Shown: one piece after another, positions 15,857-25,800 of the stretch
How positions within the stretch are numbered: position 1 is the first letter of the stretch
How the letters are laid out: every line of letters begins with the position of its first letter
From: Flavobacterium kayseriense
GTDB lineage: Bacteria > Bacteroidota > Bacteroidia > Flavobacteriales > Flavobacteriaceae
Direction: 5' to 3'
Length of the DNA: 64,000 nt
NCBI RefSeq assembly: GCF_014305095.1
Contig: NZ_JACRUI010000003.1
Location: 310,001-374,000 of the forward strand
Made by a program: the position numbers and the translations under genes
The notes under the pieces: model-generated
The model's database searches: none
Told to the model about the DNA's origin: nothing
What the model saw: the letters and a program-made list of their open reading frames with translations, nothing else

Positions 15857-16609
15857 ATGCCTATACAGCCACAAATAATCCCCAATCTTTCTGTTGATTG
15901 TGTCGTTTTTGGTTTTGACTTTGATACTAAGTCTTTGAACGTTTTATTGACTAAGAGATACTTAGAGTCTGATGTGGATCAAAAAGTTTTAATCGACGAT
16001 TTTGTTCTAACAGGTTATCACGTTTTAGAAAATGAAGATATAGATCAAACAGCAACCCGAGTTTTAAAAGAGCTGACAGGATTAGATAATTTGTATAAGA
16101 AGCAGTTTAAAGTATTTGGCAATCCTAATCGTTTGATGAACGAGAAAGATCGTATTTGGGCTCAAAAAGAAAATTTTAACGAACGTACTATTACCATTGC
16201 TTACTACTTTTTATTACAAGCTAGTGAGGTAAGTTTAAATGATACGAAAAGAGAGGCACATTGGTTTCCAGTAAATAACTTACCCGTAATGGGTTTTGAT
16301 CATTTAGACATTATCACTGATGCATATAATGATATTAAAATCAAAGTTTTAACTGAGCAAATAATGTTTGATTTAATGCCTATTAAGTTTACCTTAAACG
16401 AGCTACAGTCAGCCTATGAAATTATTTTAGACGTTACTTTAGACAATAGAAATTTTAGAAAAAAAGTACTAACAAAACCATACATAGTTCCTCTTCAAGA
16501 TAAAAAGAAAGTAGGTACAGCTAAGAAGCCTTCTCAATTATATATGTTTAGTAAGGATGTTTATTTTAAATTAACTGAGAAAGATGCTATTATTAGCACG
16601 ATTATATAG
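15857..16609 (+). CDS. Nudix-domain transcriptional regulator (NrtR/AraR-like)
   Basis: A 250-residue protein with an N-terminal Nudix fold (about 10-150) and a C-terminal winged-helix region (about 160-240: IKFTLNELQSAYEIILDV, then NRNFRKKVL). The Nudix box is degenerate: where REUxEExGU is expected it reads RVLKELTGL, losing two acidic metal-binding positions. This suggests the domain binds a ligand rather than hydrolysing one. Nudix-type regulators of this build are known in Bacteroidetes, such as the arabinose regulator AraR of Bacteroides, and as NrtR elsewhere. Lying just behind the mannitol-type operon on the same strand, it is the probable local regulator, with a sugar or sugar phosphate as effector. 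Both points are inference. Confidence 0.8.
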   Translation: MPIQPQIIPNLSVDCVVFGFDFDTKSLNVLLTKRYLESDVDQKVLIDDFVLTGYHVLENEDIDQTATRVLKELTGLDNLYKKQFKVFGNPNRLMNEKDRIWAQKENFNERTITIAYYFLLQASEVSLNDTKREAHWFPVNNLPVMGFDHLDIITDAYNDIKIKVLTEQIMFDLMPIKFTLNELQSAYEIILDVTLDNRNFRKKVLTKPYIVPLQDKKKVGTAKKPSQLYMFSKDVYFKLTEKDAIISTII

Positions 16610-16751
16610 TTAGTGCTAGTATATCATAAATAGGATTTTAAGCTATCAAATGAACCTTGATAGTTGTTAATTATAATCTTACCTTCCGCTCTATTTTGAT
16701 GTTTATTTAGCTTATTAGGCGAAAAGGTTTTTAATTTATTCAATCTATCTC

Positions 16752-16759
16752 TACTTTTG
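16752..16759 (+). promoter_or_regulatory. -7 element very close to the TauE start codon
   Basis: TACTTTTG (TAnnTTTG) ends only four bases before the ATG at 16764. If it is used, the transcript would be leaderless or nearly so. The 16610-16763 gap also contains CTATCAA-N6-TTGATAG (16643-16662), a hairpin without a T tract. Confidence 0.45.
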
Positions 16760-16763
16760 TATT

Positions 16764-17483
16764 ATGAATACAATGCTAATCGTACTTATAATCGGAATAT
16801 TCGCTGGATTTTTTATTCAATCTATTATAGGCTTTGCAGGGGGTTTAGTATCTCTACCTATATTACTTTTAGTAATGCCATTAAATGAAGCTGTTTCTTA
16901 TATCACAATTTTTTATTCAATTTCAGCACCTATTTATATAGTAAAAGAATGGAGTAACATAGATAAAAAGTTACTCAAAACCCTTGCTTTTTATTCTTTT
17001 TTTGGACTTATAGCTGGTGTATACTTATTAAAATATGGTAAACCTTTACTACTTAAAAGAGGTTTAGGTCTCTTCATTATACTTTTTGTTCTTTATAGTT
17101 TGCGAAAAAACAAGAAAATTTCCAAATTGAGCATATTAAAACCAATATTCGGTTTTTTAGGTGGTTTATTTTCAGGTGTATTTTCTACGGGAGGACCTTT
17201 GTATGTTATGATTGTCCAGAAGGAAACCGCTGATGTAAAAACTTTCAGAGCTACAATGTTCGGAATTTTAGGATTAGTAACATTGATGAGAGTACCAGCC
17301 TTAGCTATTAGTGGTGTACTAACATCCAAGGAAATTTACAACTCAATTTTTGTATTACCTTTTTTCTTGTTAGCAATCTATCTAGGCAAGAGAGTTTATG
17401 CCAGAGTCGATGATATATTATTAAAAAAGGTAATATATGTTCTTCTTTTTGTTTCAGGAACACTCTTATTAATTAGTAACTAA
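16764..17483 (+). CDS. TauE/SafE-family sulfite/organic-anion exporter-like membrane protein
   Basis: A 239-residue integral membrane protein with seven or eight hydrophobic segments, the length of the TauE/SafE (DUF81) family. The N-terminal repeat motif IIGIFAGFFIQSIIGFAGGL at 8-27 and the second-half motif PIFGFLGGLFSGVFSTGGPL are the family's two pseudo-symmetric signature loops. Members are thought to carry sulfite, sulfoacetate or similar anions across the inner membrane. No sulfur gene is next to it, so the substrate is unknown. It is a single gene with a promoter almost on the start codon. Confidence 0.85.
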   Translation: MNTMLIVLIIGIFAGFFIQSIIGFAGGLVSLPILLLVMPLNEAVSYITIFYSISAPIYIVKEWSNIDKKLLKTLAFYSFFGLIAGVYLLKYGKPLLLKRGLGLFIILFVLYSLRKNKKISKLSILKPIFGFLGGLFSGVFSTGGPLYVMIVQKETADVKTFRATMFGILGLVTLMRVPALAISGVLTSKEIYNSIFVLPFFLLAIYLGKRVYARVDDILLKKVIYVLLFVSGTLLLISN

Positions 17484-17647
17484 AGTTGAATTGTTATACA
17501 ATTATATTAAGAAACCTTGGCCATAGCCTAACCTGAACTCATTTAATAAAACTTTAATTTCTTCACAGCTGTCTACTTATTGAAATAAATCAGTTAATGA
17601 TTTACAATAAATTATTACACACAAGCTATGGTAGGAAAGGTTTTGTC

Positions 17648-17655
17648 TACCTTTG
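17648..17655 (+). promoter_or_regulatory. -7 element that places the Bcr/CflA start
   Basis: TACCTTTG matches TAnnTTTG. It lies inside the 5' end of the longest open frame (which opens at 17628) and 23 bases before the internal ATG at 17679. Initiation at 17679 is therefore more likely. Confidence 0.55.
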
Positions 17656-17678
17656 CCAAAAATTTAATAATTCGTTTC

Positions 17679-18872
17679 ATGTCTAAATCTAAGTACTTAC
17701 AATTAATATTAATCTTAGGATCGTTGACCGCTTTAGGACCATTTTCGATAGATATGTATTTACCTGGATTTTCTGGAATTGCAAAAGATTTAAATACTAC
17801 TGTCGCAAAAGTATCTATGACTTTGTCTAGTTATTTCATTGGGATATCTGCCGGACAGTTACTTTATGGACCACTTTTAGATCGCTTCGGACGTAAAAAA
17901 CCACTTTTTATTGGTTTGCTTGTTTATATTTTAGCTTCATTAGGTTGTGTCTATGTTAACGATATTGATACTTTTATTGGTTTGCGATTTATACAAGCAG
18001 TAGGTAGTTGTGCTGCAACGGTGGCTTCAGTTTCTATGGTTCGTGATTTGTTCCCTGTTAGAGACACTCCAAAGGTCTTTTCACTATTAATGTTAGTTGT
18101 AGGGCTTTCCCCAATGCTAGCACCTACATTGGGAGGATATGTAACGGAGTATTATGGATGGCATACTGTGTTTTTCATTTTGATGTGCATGGGGATTGTA
18201 ATTCTAATAGCTGCGCAACTTGGTTTGCCCGATAGTTTTACACCCGATCGAACGATCTCATTAAAACCTAAGCCTATCATTTCTAATTTTATTAGTATTT
18301 TAAAGGAACCACAATTTTATACTTATGCCCTTACAGGTGCTGTAGCTTTTTCCGGATTGTTTACTTATGTAGCTGCTTCCCCAATTGTATTTATGGATGT
18401 ATTTGATGTAGATGCAAAGACCTATGGATGGATTTTTGCTTTTATGTCACTGAGCTTTATAGGTTCTAGTCAATTAAATTCTGTTTTACTCAAAAGGTTT
18501 TCTAGCGAACAAATGATTTATAGTGCTTTGATTATACAATCGATTATAAGTATCTTGTTTTTAGTTCTAGCGGTCTATGATCTTCTAGGGTTGTATGAAA
18601 CCATATTTATGTTGTTTTTATTCTTAGGGTGCTTAGGAATTTCAAATCCCAATACAGCAGGTTTAACCCTTGCCCCTTTTTCTAAAAATGCGGGTAGTGC
18701 CTCTGCATTGATGGGTGCATTGCAACTTGGACTAGGAGCATTAGTATCATTTGCAGTCGGAGTTTTTGTAAAAGATTCGATCATTCCCATGGTTATCATT
18801 ATGACCTCGACTACTATTCTAGCTTTTATAATATTGAATTTGGGTAGAAAAAAAATAAAAAGACTATTATAA
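17679..18872 (+). CDS. Bcr/CflA-family multidrug efflux MFS transporter
   Basis: The open frame begins at 17628, but a -7 element lies inside it, so I start at the ATG at 17679 (MSKSKYLQLILILGSLTAL), giving 397 residues, normal for this 12-helix family. The motif GPFSIDMYLPGF in helix 1 and the loop LLYGPLLDRFGRKKPLFIGL (MFS motif A) are typical of Bcr/CflA drug:H+ antiporters (bicyclomycin, chloramphenicol). Helix 4 carries the RFIQAVGSCAATVASVSMVRD motif B. Inner membrane. Substrate not predictable. The gene end overlaps its terminator stem, and it is convergent with the NDH-2 gene. Confidence 0.9.
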   Translation: MSKSKYLQLILILGSLTALGPFSIDMYLPGFSGIAKDLNTTVAKVSMTLSSYFIGISAGQLLYGPLLDRFGRKKPLFIGLLVYILASLGCVYVNDIDTFIGLRFIQAVGSCAATVASVSMVRDLFPVRDTPKVFSLLMLVVGLSPMLAPTLGGYVTEYYGWHTVFFILMCMGIVILIAAQLGLPDSFTPDRTISLKPKPIISNFISILKEPQFYTYALTGAVAFSGLFTYVAASPIVFMDVFDVDAKTYGWIFAFMSLSFIGSSQLNSVLLKRFSSEQMIYSALIIQSIISILFLVLAVYDLLGLYETIFMLFLFLGCLGISNPNTAGLTLAPFSKNAGSASALMGALQLGLGALVSFAVGVFVKDSIIPMVIIMTSTTILAFIILNLGRKKIKRLL

Positions 18873-18905
18873 TTACCAAATTGGCTAATCACAATAGTCT
18901 TTTTA
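18857..18905. terminator. Bidirectional terminator between Bcr/CflA and NDH-2 genes
   Basis: AAAAAGACTATT (18857-18868) pairs with AATAGTCTTTTT (18893-18904). The left arm includes the last codons of the transporter gene. Both flanks carry A/T tracts, so it can serve both convergent genes. Confidence 0.75.
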
Positions 18906-18922
18906 CATTTTCATAATTATAT

Positions 18923-20203
18923 TTAGACAGTTTTAGTCTCTGCCCTCCTTGCTTTATCAGGTCTAATGATCATTCTAAGAGAGTTGTCTTTTGCAAAATA
19001 AGAAATCATCCAGTTAAAAAAAGTTTGTATCCTGTTTCGGTATGTAATCAAAGAAACAAGGTGAATGAATAACCAAATGGCCCACGCAATAAAACCTTTA
19101 AAATGCATTTTTGGTTTTGGTAAGTCGACAACTGCTTTGTTCTTACCTATTATCGCCATTGATCCTTTATCGTTGTATTTAAAAGGTACTTGCTGTTTAT
19201 TTTTTAAGGTTGCCTTGAAATTGGAGGCCAAATTAATTCCTTGCTGGATTGCAACTTGAGCCACCTGCGGATGTCCGTCAGGAAAAGCTTCATCTGTTAG
19301 TTGTAATGCTGTATCTCCGATTGCGTAAATATTTTTAGTTCCATTAACCTTATTGTAGGCATCAGTAATCATTCGCTTGCCTCTACCATAACATTCAGCA
19401 GGAATTCCTTCGAATGTCATTGCTGAAACTCCCGCAGCCCAAATTAAGTTTTTGGTTTGAATCGTTTCACCAGTAGACAGATAGACGCTATCATCTTTAT
19501 AATCGACAACTTGTGTATTAAGTTTTACCACAACACCTAAGTCCGTTAATGCTTTGTAAGTATCATCTTGCGAAGCTTTGCTCATGGGTGCCAATAAAGC
19601 CGGTCCGCCGTCTATTAAATAAATATTGCTAGCAGCTGTGGCTAATTCTGGGTACTCTTTGAGAAATATATTTTTTTTAAGTTCAGCAAACATACCTGAA
19701 ACCTCTACACCTGTTGGTCCACCGCCCGCGACAACTATAGTTAGAAGCTCTCTTCGTTTACGAATATCTTTGCAAATTGCGGCTTTTTCTAAGTTTTTTA
19801 AAATTGTATTTCGCATCACAATAGCGTCATTCAGCGTTTTCATGGGGATAGCGTTTTTTTTGACGTTATCCATTCCAAAATAGCTTGTTTCTGCGCCAGT
19901 AGCAAATACTAAGTGATCGTAGGTTAACTCTCCATTATGAAGGATTACTTTATTTTCTTCGGGAACAACAGCCTTTAATTGTCCTAATCGAAATTGAAGG
20001 TTTTTTTTGCCCGCAAAAAATTTTCTAAAAGGATAGCTAATGCTTGATGGTTCTAGAAAAGCGGTCGCCACTTGATATATAAGAGGTGGAAAAAAATTAT
20101 AATTATTTTTATCCACAAGTGTGACACGAATATCTTTTTGATTTAACAATTCCTTTGCTAAGTTTAGTCCAGCAAACCCCCCTCCGATGATAACAATTTC
20201 CAT
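18923..20203 (-). CDS. Type II NADH dehydrogenase-like FAD oxidoreductase (NDH-2)
   Basis: A 426-residue single-subunit NADH:quinone oxidoreductase family protein that passes electrons from NADH to menaquinone without pumping protons. The FAD-binding motif IIGGGFAGLNLAKEL is at 4-18. The NADH-binding Rossmann motif VVAGGGPTGVEVSGMFAEL is near 157-175, and the second FAD motif YAIGDTALQ near 294-302. The C-terminal part has a hydrophobic segment (FIAWAIWLFIHLVSLITYR) followed by an aromatic-rich amphipathic stretch, which would attach it to the inner membrane, as expected for NDH-2. Single gene. Family call very sure. Confidence 0.9.
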   Translation of the reverse strand: MEIVIIGGGFAGLNLAKELLNQKDIRVTLVDKNNYNFFPPLIYQVATAFLEPSSISYPFRKFFAGKKNLQFRLGQLKAVVPEENKVILHNGELTYDHLVFATGAETSYFGMDNVKKNAIPMKTLNDAIVMRNTILKNLEKAAICKDIRKRRELLTIVVAGGGPTGVEVSGMFAELKKNIFLKEYPELATAASNIYLIDGGPALLAPMSKASQDDTYKALTDLGVVVKLNTQVVDYKDDSVYLSTGETIQTKNLIWAAGVSAMTFEGIPAECYGRGKRMITDAYNKVNGTKNIYAIGDTALQLTDEAFPDGHPQVAQVAIQQGINLASNFKATLKNKQQVPFKYNDKGSMAIIGKNKAVVDLPKPKMHFKGFIAWAIWLFIHLVSLITYRNRIQTFFNWMISYFAKDNSLRMIIRPDKARRAETKTV

Positions 20204-20392
20204 ATATTTATTTTAACTTTAAAAGAATAAAATATTTTACTAAATATACAATAAATAAAACTCCTACTAAAAACAGAAGTATTAAAATAGCGTTAAAAGA
20301 AGTTATTACTAACGATATCTATATTCGTTAAATACTATTTGACACCGTTATAAAAAATATGGATCTGTTAGAATTATAGCACGTTGGAAACC

Positions 20393-20779
20393 TTAGGATA
20401 CATCAATAATTGAAATTAAATCCTCTTTGCTTAGCGGCTTGTGTAAAAAACCTCCTAAGAAATCGTACTGTTGTGCTTTCAGTAAGTCACTTTCGTCCGT
20501 GGACGAGGATACAATGTAAATTTTAATTGTACTATTTTTAAAAAAGTTAAGATCAACAATTTGATCTAAAAACCCCCAACCGTTTAAGATGGGCATATTG
20601 ATGTCAAGTAAGACAATGATCTCTGAGTCTAGATTGGTGTTTTGCGCTAATGCCGATAGTCCAATTTGGCCATTCTCGCATTCTGTTATAAGAGCATCCG
20701 GTGCAACTCTAGTAATCATGCGTGAGGCAATCATTCTGTAAATGTTGTCATCATCGATTATGTATAATTCTTTTTTCAT
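20393..20779 (-). CDS. Single-domain response regulator (CheY-like)
   Basis: A 128-residue receiver domain with no output domain. The acidic pocket is DDD at 9-11, the phospho-acceptor is Asp59 (VLLDINMP), the switch Ser/Thr lies in YIVSSSTDE, and the conserved Lys is in LHKPLS. It starts 9 bases after the stop of the receiver-PAS-DHp gene, so the three genes 20393-22245 form one operon. As the last member it could be the terminal or intermediate carrier of a phosphorelay starting at the multi-PAS kinase upstream. This is inference from order. Confidence 0.85.
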   Translation of the reverse strand: MKKELYIIDDDNIYRMIASRMITRVAPDALITECENGQIGLSALAQNTNLDSEIIVLLDINMPILNGWGFLDQIVDLNFFKNSTIKIYIVSSSTDESDLLKAQQYDFLGGFLHKPLSKEDLISIIDVS

Positions 20780-20788
20780 TTGGCTCTA

Positions 20789-21802
20789 TTATTCTTCTTC
20801 AAAACTACTTGAATCACTAACAATGTTTTTCACAATTTGATCCATTTCATTAGTTGAAATTTTAAGTTGACTCATCCAAAACATGAATTCTTCCTGATTC
20901 TCTTTTTCTTCTTCTAACAGATTAATTATTCCCAAAATTCGAGATATAGGAGCTCTAACGACATGTGATTGCGTCCAAGCAATATTTCTTAGTTTTGCAT
21001 TTTGCACTTCGATTGTACTAATGTGCTTCAATGTTTCTGAAATATCATTGGTTTGTACAATTAAACGACTGTATCCTTCACTATTAATTTCTCTGAAATA
21101 AATATTTACGTTAATCTCTTTTCCATCACTTAAAATATGAGTAAAATTATTTCTAGGAAATTCCTTATCTCTTTTAATTAAGTTGTTTCTTACCATTTGC
21201 TCCTCAACTGAGGGATGCAATTGTGTAAAATGCATTTTTAAAAAATTATGATGTGATAGACCATATTTTAATTGTGCCGCCAAATTGGCATTTAATATTT
21301 TAAGAGATTTAGAGTCTAAAAGCCAAGTAGGTTGAGGGTTAAAGTTAAAAAGATTTTCATAGTTCTGTTTTTCATGCTCTAACTGATTAATAAAGCTACT
21401 CCTATTTAAGGTGAATGTAATCGTTTTGTGTAGGATTACTGGATTTATTTCGTCTTTTACTAAATAGTCATAAAAACCCATTTGAAGACTCTTTTTAGCC
21501 ATCTCCAAATCAGTATATCCAGTCAAGATAATAATTGGAATTTCAAAATTATGAGATAACATACTGTTAATTAAGGATAAGCCACCTAATTCAGGTAAGT
21601 TTAAATCCATCAAAATTAAGGAAATATTCTCCGGAGAATTTTGCAATAATTCTACGGCACTTTTATAGTCATAATTATGGATAACTTTTATATTTTGAAA
21701 TTGATCTAGTAGATAGTCTTCGATTAAAACAAAATCACCTATGTTATCTTCGATTACTAAAATAGTTAAATTATCTAAATTATCTTTTATCAGTCCACTC
21801 AT
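20789..21802 (-). CDS. Receiver-PAS-DHp protein lacking a kinase ATPase domain
   Basis: A 337-residue protein. A receiver domain occupies about 12-130 (acidic pocket EDN at 18-20, phospho-acceptor Asp66 in LILMDLNLP, Lys116). A PAS domain spans about 147-262 (ending NDISETLK). A histidine-containing DHp helix follows, with H280 in WTQSHVVRAPISRILG. The protein stops about 57 residues later, with no N, G1 or G2 boxes, so it cannot bind ATP as a kinase. The H-box closely resembles that of active Bacteroidetes PAS kinases, so His280 could act as a phosphotransfer site, or the truncated dimer could serve scaffolding. It overlaps no neighbour and lies 2 bases after the upstream receiver gene. Confidence 0.82.
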   Translation of the reverse strand: MSGLIKDNLDNLTILVIEDNIGDFVLIEDYLLDQFQNIKVIHNYDYKSAVELLQNSPENISLILMDLNLPELGGLSLINSMLSHNFEIPIIILTGYTDLEMAKKSLQMGFYDYLVKDEINPVILHKTITFTLNRSSFINQLEHEKQNYENLFNFNPQPTWLLDSKSLKILNANLAAQLKYGLSHHNFLKMHFTQLHPSVEEQMVRNNLIKRDKEFPRNNFTHILSDGKEINVNIYFREINSEGYSRLIVQTNDISETLKHISTIEVQNAKLRNIAWTQSHVVRAPISRILGIINLLEEEKENQEEFMFWMSQLKISTNEMDQIVKNIVSDSSSFEEE

Positions 21803-21804
21803 AA

Positions 21805-22245
21805 TTAACTTGCCTTAGTGGTTAACTGAAGCCAAAATTGCTCTATTTTTATTATTGCTGCAAGGAATTCTACTATATTTAATGGTTTCTCTACATAGCT
21901 ATTACAATGGTTTTCATATGCTTTATCAATATCTTTTTGATTAGAAGAAGTCGTAAGCATTATCACCGGAATTTTTTTTAGTTCGGGATCAGTTTTAATT
22001 TGCTGTAGGACTTCATGGCCATTAAAAATAGGGATATTAATATCTAATAAAATTAGGTCGGGTCTCTTGGCATTTAAATACTTATCTCTTTTAAAAAGAA
22101 AATCTAAAGCCTCTTGTCCATTTTTTGCAACACTTATTTCTGTTTTTACATTGCACTCTTCAAAAGCCTCCAAGGTTAGCAATACATCCCCTTCATTGTC
22201 TTCTACTAATAATATGTGGGCAAGATTTAATAAATTGGCACTCAT
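21805..22245 (-). CDS. Response regulator, Rcp1-like single receiver
   Basis: A 146-residue receiver-only protein. The acidic pocket is EDN at 15-17, Asp68 (LILLDINIP) is the phospho-acceptor, and LTTSSNQKDI and VEKPLN provide the switch Thr and the Lys. The long loop between the helices (DFLFKRDKYLNAKRPDLILL) is characteristic of Rcp1-type regulators, which partner with multi-PAS or phytochrome-type kinases. It is the first gene of the three-gene receiver operon downstream of the 1889-residue kinase and is the best candidate for its direct substrate. Confidence 0.87.
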   Translation of the reverse strand: MSANLLNLAHILLVEDNEGDVLLTLEAFEECNVKTEISVAKNGQEALDFLFKRDKYLNAKRPDLILLDINIPIFNGHEVLQQIKTDPELKKIPVIMLTTSSNQKDIDKAYENHCNSYVEKPLNIVEFLAAIIKIEQFWLQLTTKAS

Positions 22246-22867
22246 GCGCTTTAATTTTTAATTATTTAATTGCGAAATTATTTTATTCTCCTTTCCTCAA
22301 TTTTAATGCTATCATGAAAGATTAATACCTATCAATCTTGGCTTTCTTGTCGAGTAATCATAACAGTGCTACTATAACTTTTAGAGTTGTAAATTATAAC
22401 AAAACTACTTAAAATAGACGAACAATACTATTCCTATTTTAAATGTGCTTTAAAGGATTTCTCCAATTTTTACGACCATAAAACATGATTATTTCTTATT
22501 AAACACGAACTTAATTAATGGGTTTGAATAGGTTCAGCATTCTATGTTGCATTATAAATCTATCCTACTTTATTTACACATCACGGTAACTATTAAACTG
22601 AATAATTTAATCCTTTTAAACTAGCAAACGCAATATAAGCAAAGTCTTTCAAAGTTTTATTTACTATTAAAAAATTATAAACTTAGTTATATTATTTTAT
22701 CTGCGAATTCACTATCTTTTTTTAAGTCTGCTTTTCTAATTAACTTAAATAATTAGAATGATTAATGTGTTATATTTTAGCTTAATCGGTTCTCTAACGT
22801 AATTTTCATCTTACTAGGAGATGTTGTATTCAATAGACGTCTGCAACAAAAAACTATTTATTTTAAT
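22246..22867. other. Intergenic stretch between receiver operon and multi-PAS kinase
   Basis: These 622 AT-rich bases contain no open frame I can support and no clear terminator after the kinase. A minus-strand TAGTTTTG (22400-22407), matching TAnnTTTG, could be the promoter of the receiver operon, which would have a leader of about 150 bases. Nothing else recognisable. Confidence 0.3.
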
Positions 22868-25800
22868 TTAGGAAATTTGCTTTTTAAGTAATGGCATTTC
22901 TTCATTTTTAGCAATTGTAAAATGAAAAATGCTGCCTTCTCCTACTTTTGATTCTAGCCAAATTGTACCACCCAGAAACTCGATATGTCTTTTAGCAATA
23001 GATAATCCTATTCCTGTTCCTGGATATTGCTCTACGTTATGTAATCTTTGAAAAATTACGAATATCTTATCATGAAATTGAGGGTCAATACCTATACCAT
23101 TGTCTCTAATAGTAAATGACCAGGAAGTCTTTTTATCTACTACCTTTATTACAATTTCAGGTTGCTTGTCTTGTTCCGAATATTTGATAGCATTATCTAA
23201 AATACAATTAAATATTTGCGTTACTGCTGCTCTGTAAGTGATCATGACAGGTAGATGGTCTGATGTAATAACTACTTTTTTCTCAGTTATTATTTTTCTT
23301 CTAAGGGTATTAAATTCGGTAATAATATCATTAAAATCTACTTTCTGTTTTCCTTCAGCAGGTTTATTTGCTCTGGAGTAGTCAAGAAGATCTAAAATGA
23401 TTTGTTTCATTCTTATGGCACCATCTGTTGCATAATGAATGTATTTATGTCCTTTTTCGTCAAGAAGATCACCATATTTTCTTTGTAACAAATCCATAAA
23501 ACTAGTAATCATTCGCAGAGGCTCTTGTAAATCATGCGATGCTACAAAGGCAAATTGCTCTAGTTCCTCATTGGAACGCTTTAACTCAAAAGATTGTAGC
23601 TGAAGCGATTGGTTTAACTCATTTAATTTTATGGTCATGTTCTTTTCCTCTGATATGTCAGTCATCGCTCCTACCATTCGCGTAGCTTTACCATTCTTAT
23701 TTCTAATAATTATTCCTTGATCCGCTACGTAGATAATCTCACCTTGTTCGTTAAAAATTCGATACTCTAGTTCCCATCGATCACAGTTAGGATCACTAAT
23801 AGCGTGTTGAATACTTTTTTGTATAGTATCAAGATCGTCTATATGAAATTTATCCCTCCAAAAATCATTATTAGTCATTAACTTAAGAGTATCCTTACCA
23901 AAAAAGTTTTCCACCGCTTTAGAACGATAAAAAGTTTCATTTATTAAATCCCAATCCCAAATAGCATCCTTGGTAGCTTCCGTAACTTTTTCAAATCTTT
24001 CGTTTGCTGCAACTAATCTAATATCACCTTCTTTTCGTAGCGTTATATCCTTAAAATAAACAGATAATCCTTCTTCAGAGGGATATGCAGAGACCTCTAG
24101 CCACTTATTTACTGTCGAATAATGTGCTTCGAAAGAAGTTACTTCTTTAGTAAGAACGGCTTTCTGATATTGATTGTAAAATTCAGTACCAACTACATCT
24201 GGATATTCATCCCATAAATGTTTGCCAACAATTTTATCTCTTTCTCTACCTAATACTACTTCAGCCTCCTTATTCCAGTAGGTTACAATCCAATTTTTAT
24301 CAAATGAACAGAATGCATCTCCAATACTCTCTAGAATCTCGTTTTTTTCTTTAAATGCTTTTTGCAGTTTTTCTCCAGCAAGTTTCTTATCATTAATATC
24401 TTGTAAACTACCAAATACCCTTACCCTCCTGTTTTTTATAGTTTCACTATTTCCAATAATTCTAACCCATTTAATAGATCCTTTACATGTTTTAATTAAA
24501 ATTTCCTCATCAAATGGCAATCCATGTTTAATTAAGTTTGAAATAGCCTCTGTAACTTTATCTTTATTAGTACCCTCGTAAAATTCCAATCCACTAGTCA
24601 AAGTAGGATTATAATTACTCTCGACTTCTAAAATATTCTTGACCAATGGTGACCAATACATAGCGTCACCTTGTTGATTAATAAGATCTAATTCCCAACT
24701 TCCTATACGAGCTAATTCAGTTGTCTGTTCTAATAAAACTTCATTTTTAGCTTCCTGCGTAACATCTAATATAATTGAATTGTAGGTAATCGTTCCATCT
24801 GTCAAAAAATTAGGGCTTCCGTAACCAAGGTGTGTACGTATTTCTCCAGAAGGTGTGACATATTTATATCGACAAGTCCACTTCGTTTTTGTCTTTATAG
24901 ATTTTAAAATACTATCCTTTACAATATCATATTCTCCACCTTCTTTTATTTGATGCCACACCAAACTTATATTTTGAGTTACCTCCTCAGCACTAAACCC
25001 CCACAATTCGTGTACTTCACCTGAAACATATTGTAACGTATCTGACCCATCCTGATTTATCAAATATTGATAAACTACACCAGGTAAATTTTGTGAAATT
25101 GATAAGAGTCGGTTTTCGGTTTCTTTTGATGAGCTAATATCATGAATACTACCATAAATACGCTGAAAACGTCCCTCAATTTCTTCTGCATTTCCAATTA
25201 CGCGAACCCATTTCTCCTTTTTATTTGCCGTTACAATTACAAGTTCGAAATCAAACGATTGTCCTGTTTTTACACATTCATTGAACTTAAGTAATGCGTA
25301 ATCATAAAAATCTTTTCTACAAAACGACAAAGTGCTTGCAAGTTCAGGTATATGAGTAGTACTATCAGTTTCAACTATTCGATGTACCATTTCAGACCAA
25401 GTTAGTTTTCCACTAGTCAAATCAAGCTCCCAACTACCAATTTTAACTTGTTGTACTACCTGTTGTAATAACTCTTCATTTTTAACATCAACTGTCACGT
25501 CTAGGATAACAGAATTAATAATAACAGTACCATCAGATAAAAAGGTTGGAGAACCATACCCTAGGTGATTTCTTAACTCTCCATTTGGCATCATGTATTT
25601 CCAGGTAGCTGTCCATTTTGACTTTGATTCTATCGCATCGTATATACTTTTATTTATTTTATCTATTTCACCTCCAGCCTTTATTTGATCCCAAACCAAT
25701 TGATTATTATTAACAACTAAATCAGCCTCAATGCCCCAAATCTGTAAAGAGCCTTTCGTTACGTATTTTAAACTGTCTGTCCCATCGGGGTGTATTACGT

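Noticed and set aside
16643..16662. CTATCAA-N6-TTGATAG after the Nudix regulator gene as a terminator
   Set aside because: It is a good hairpin, but it has no T tract on either strand. Left unassigned.
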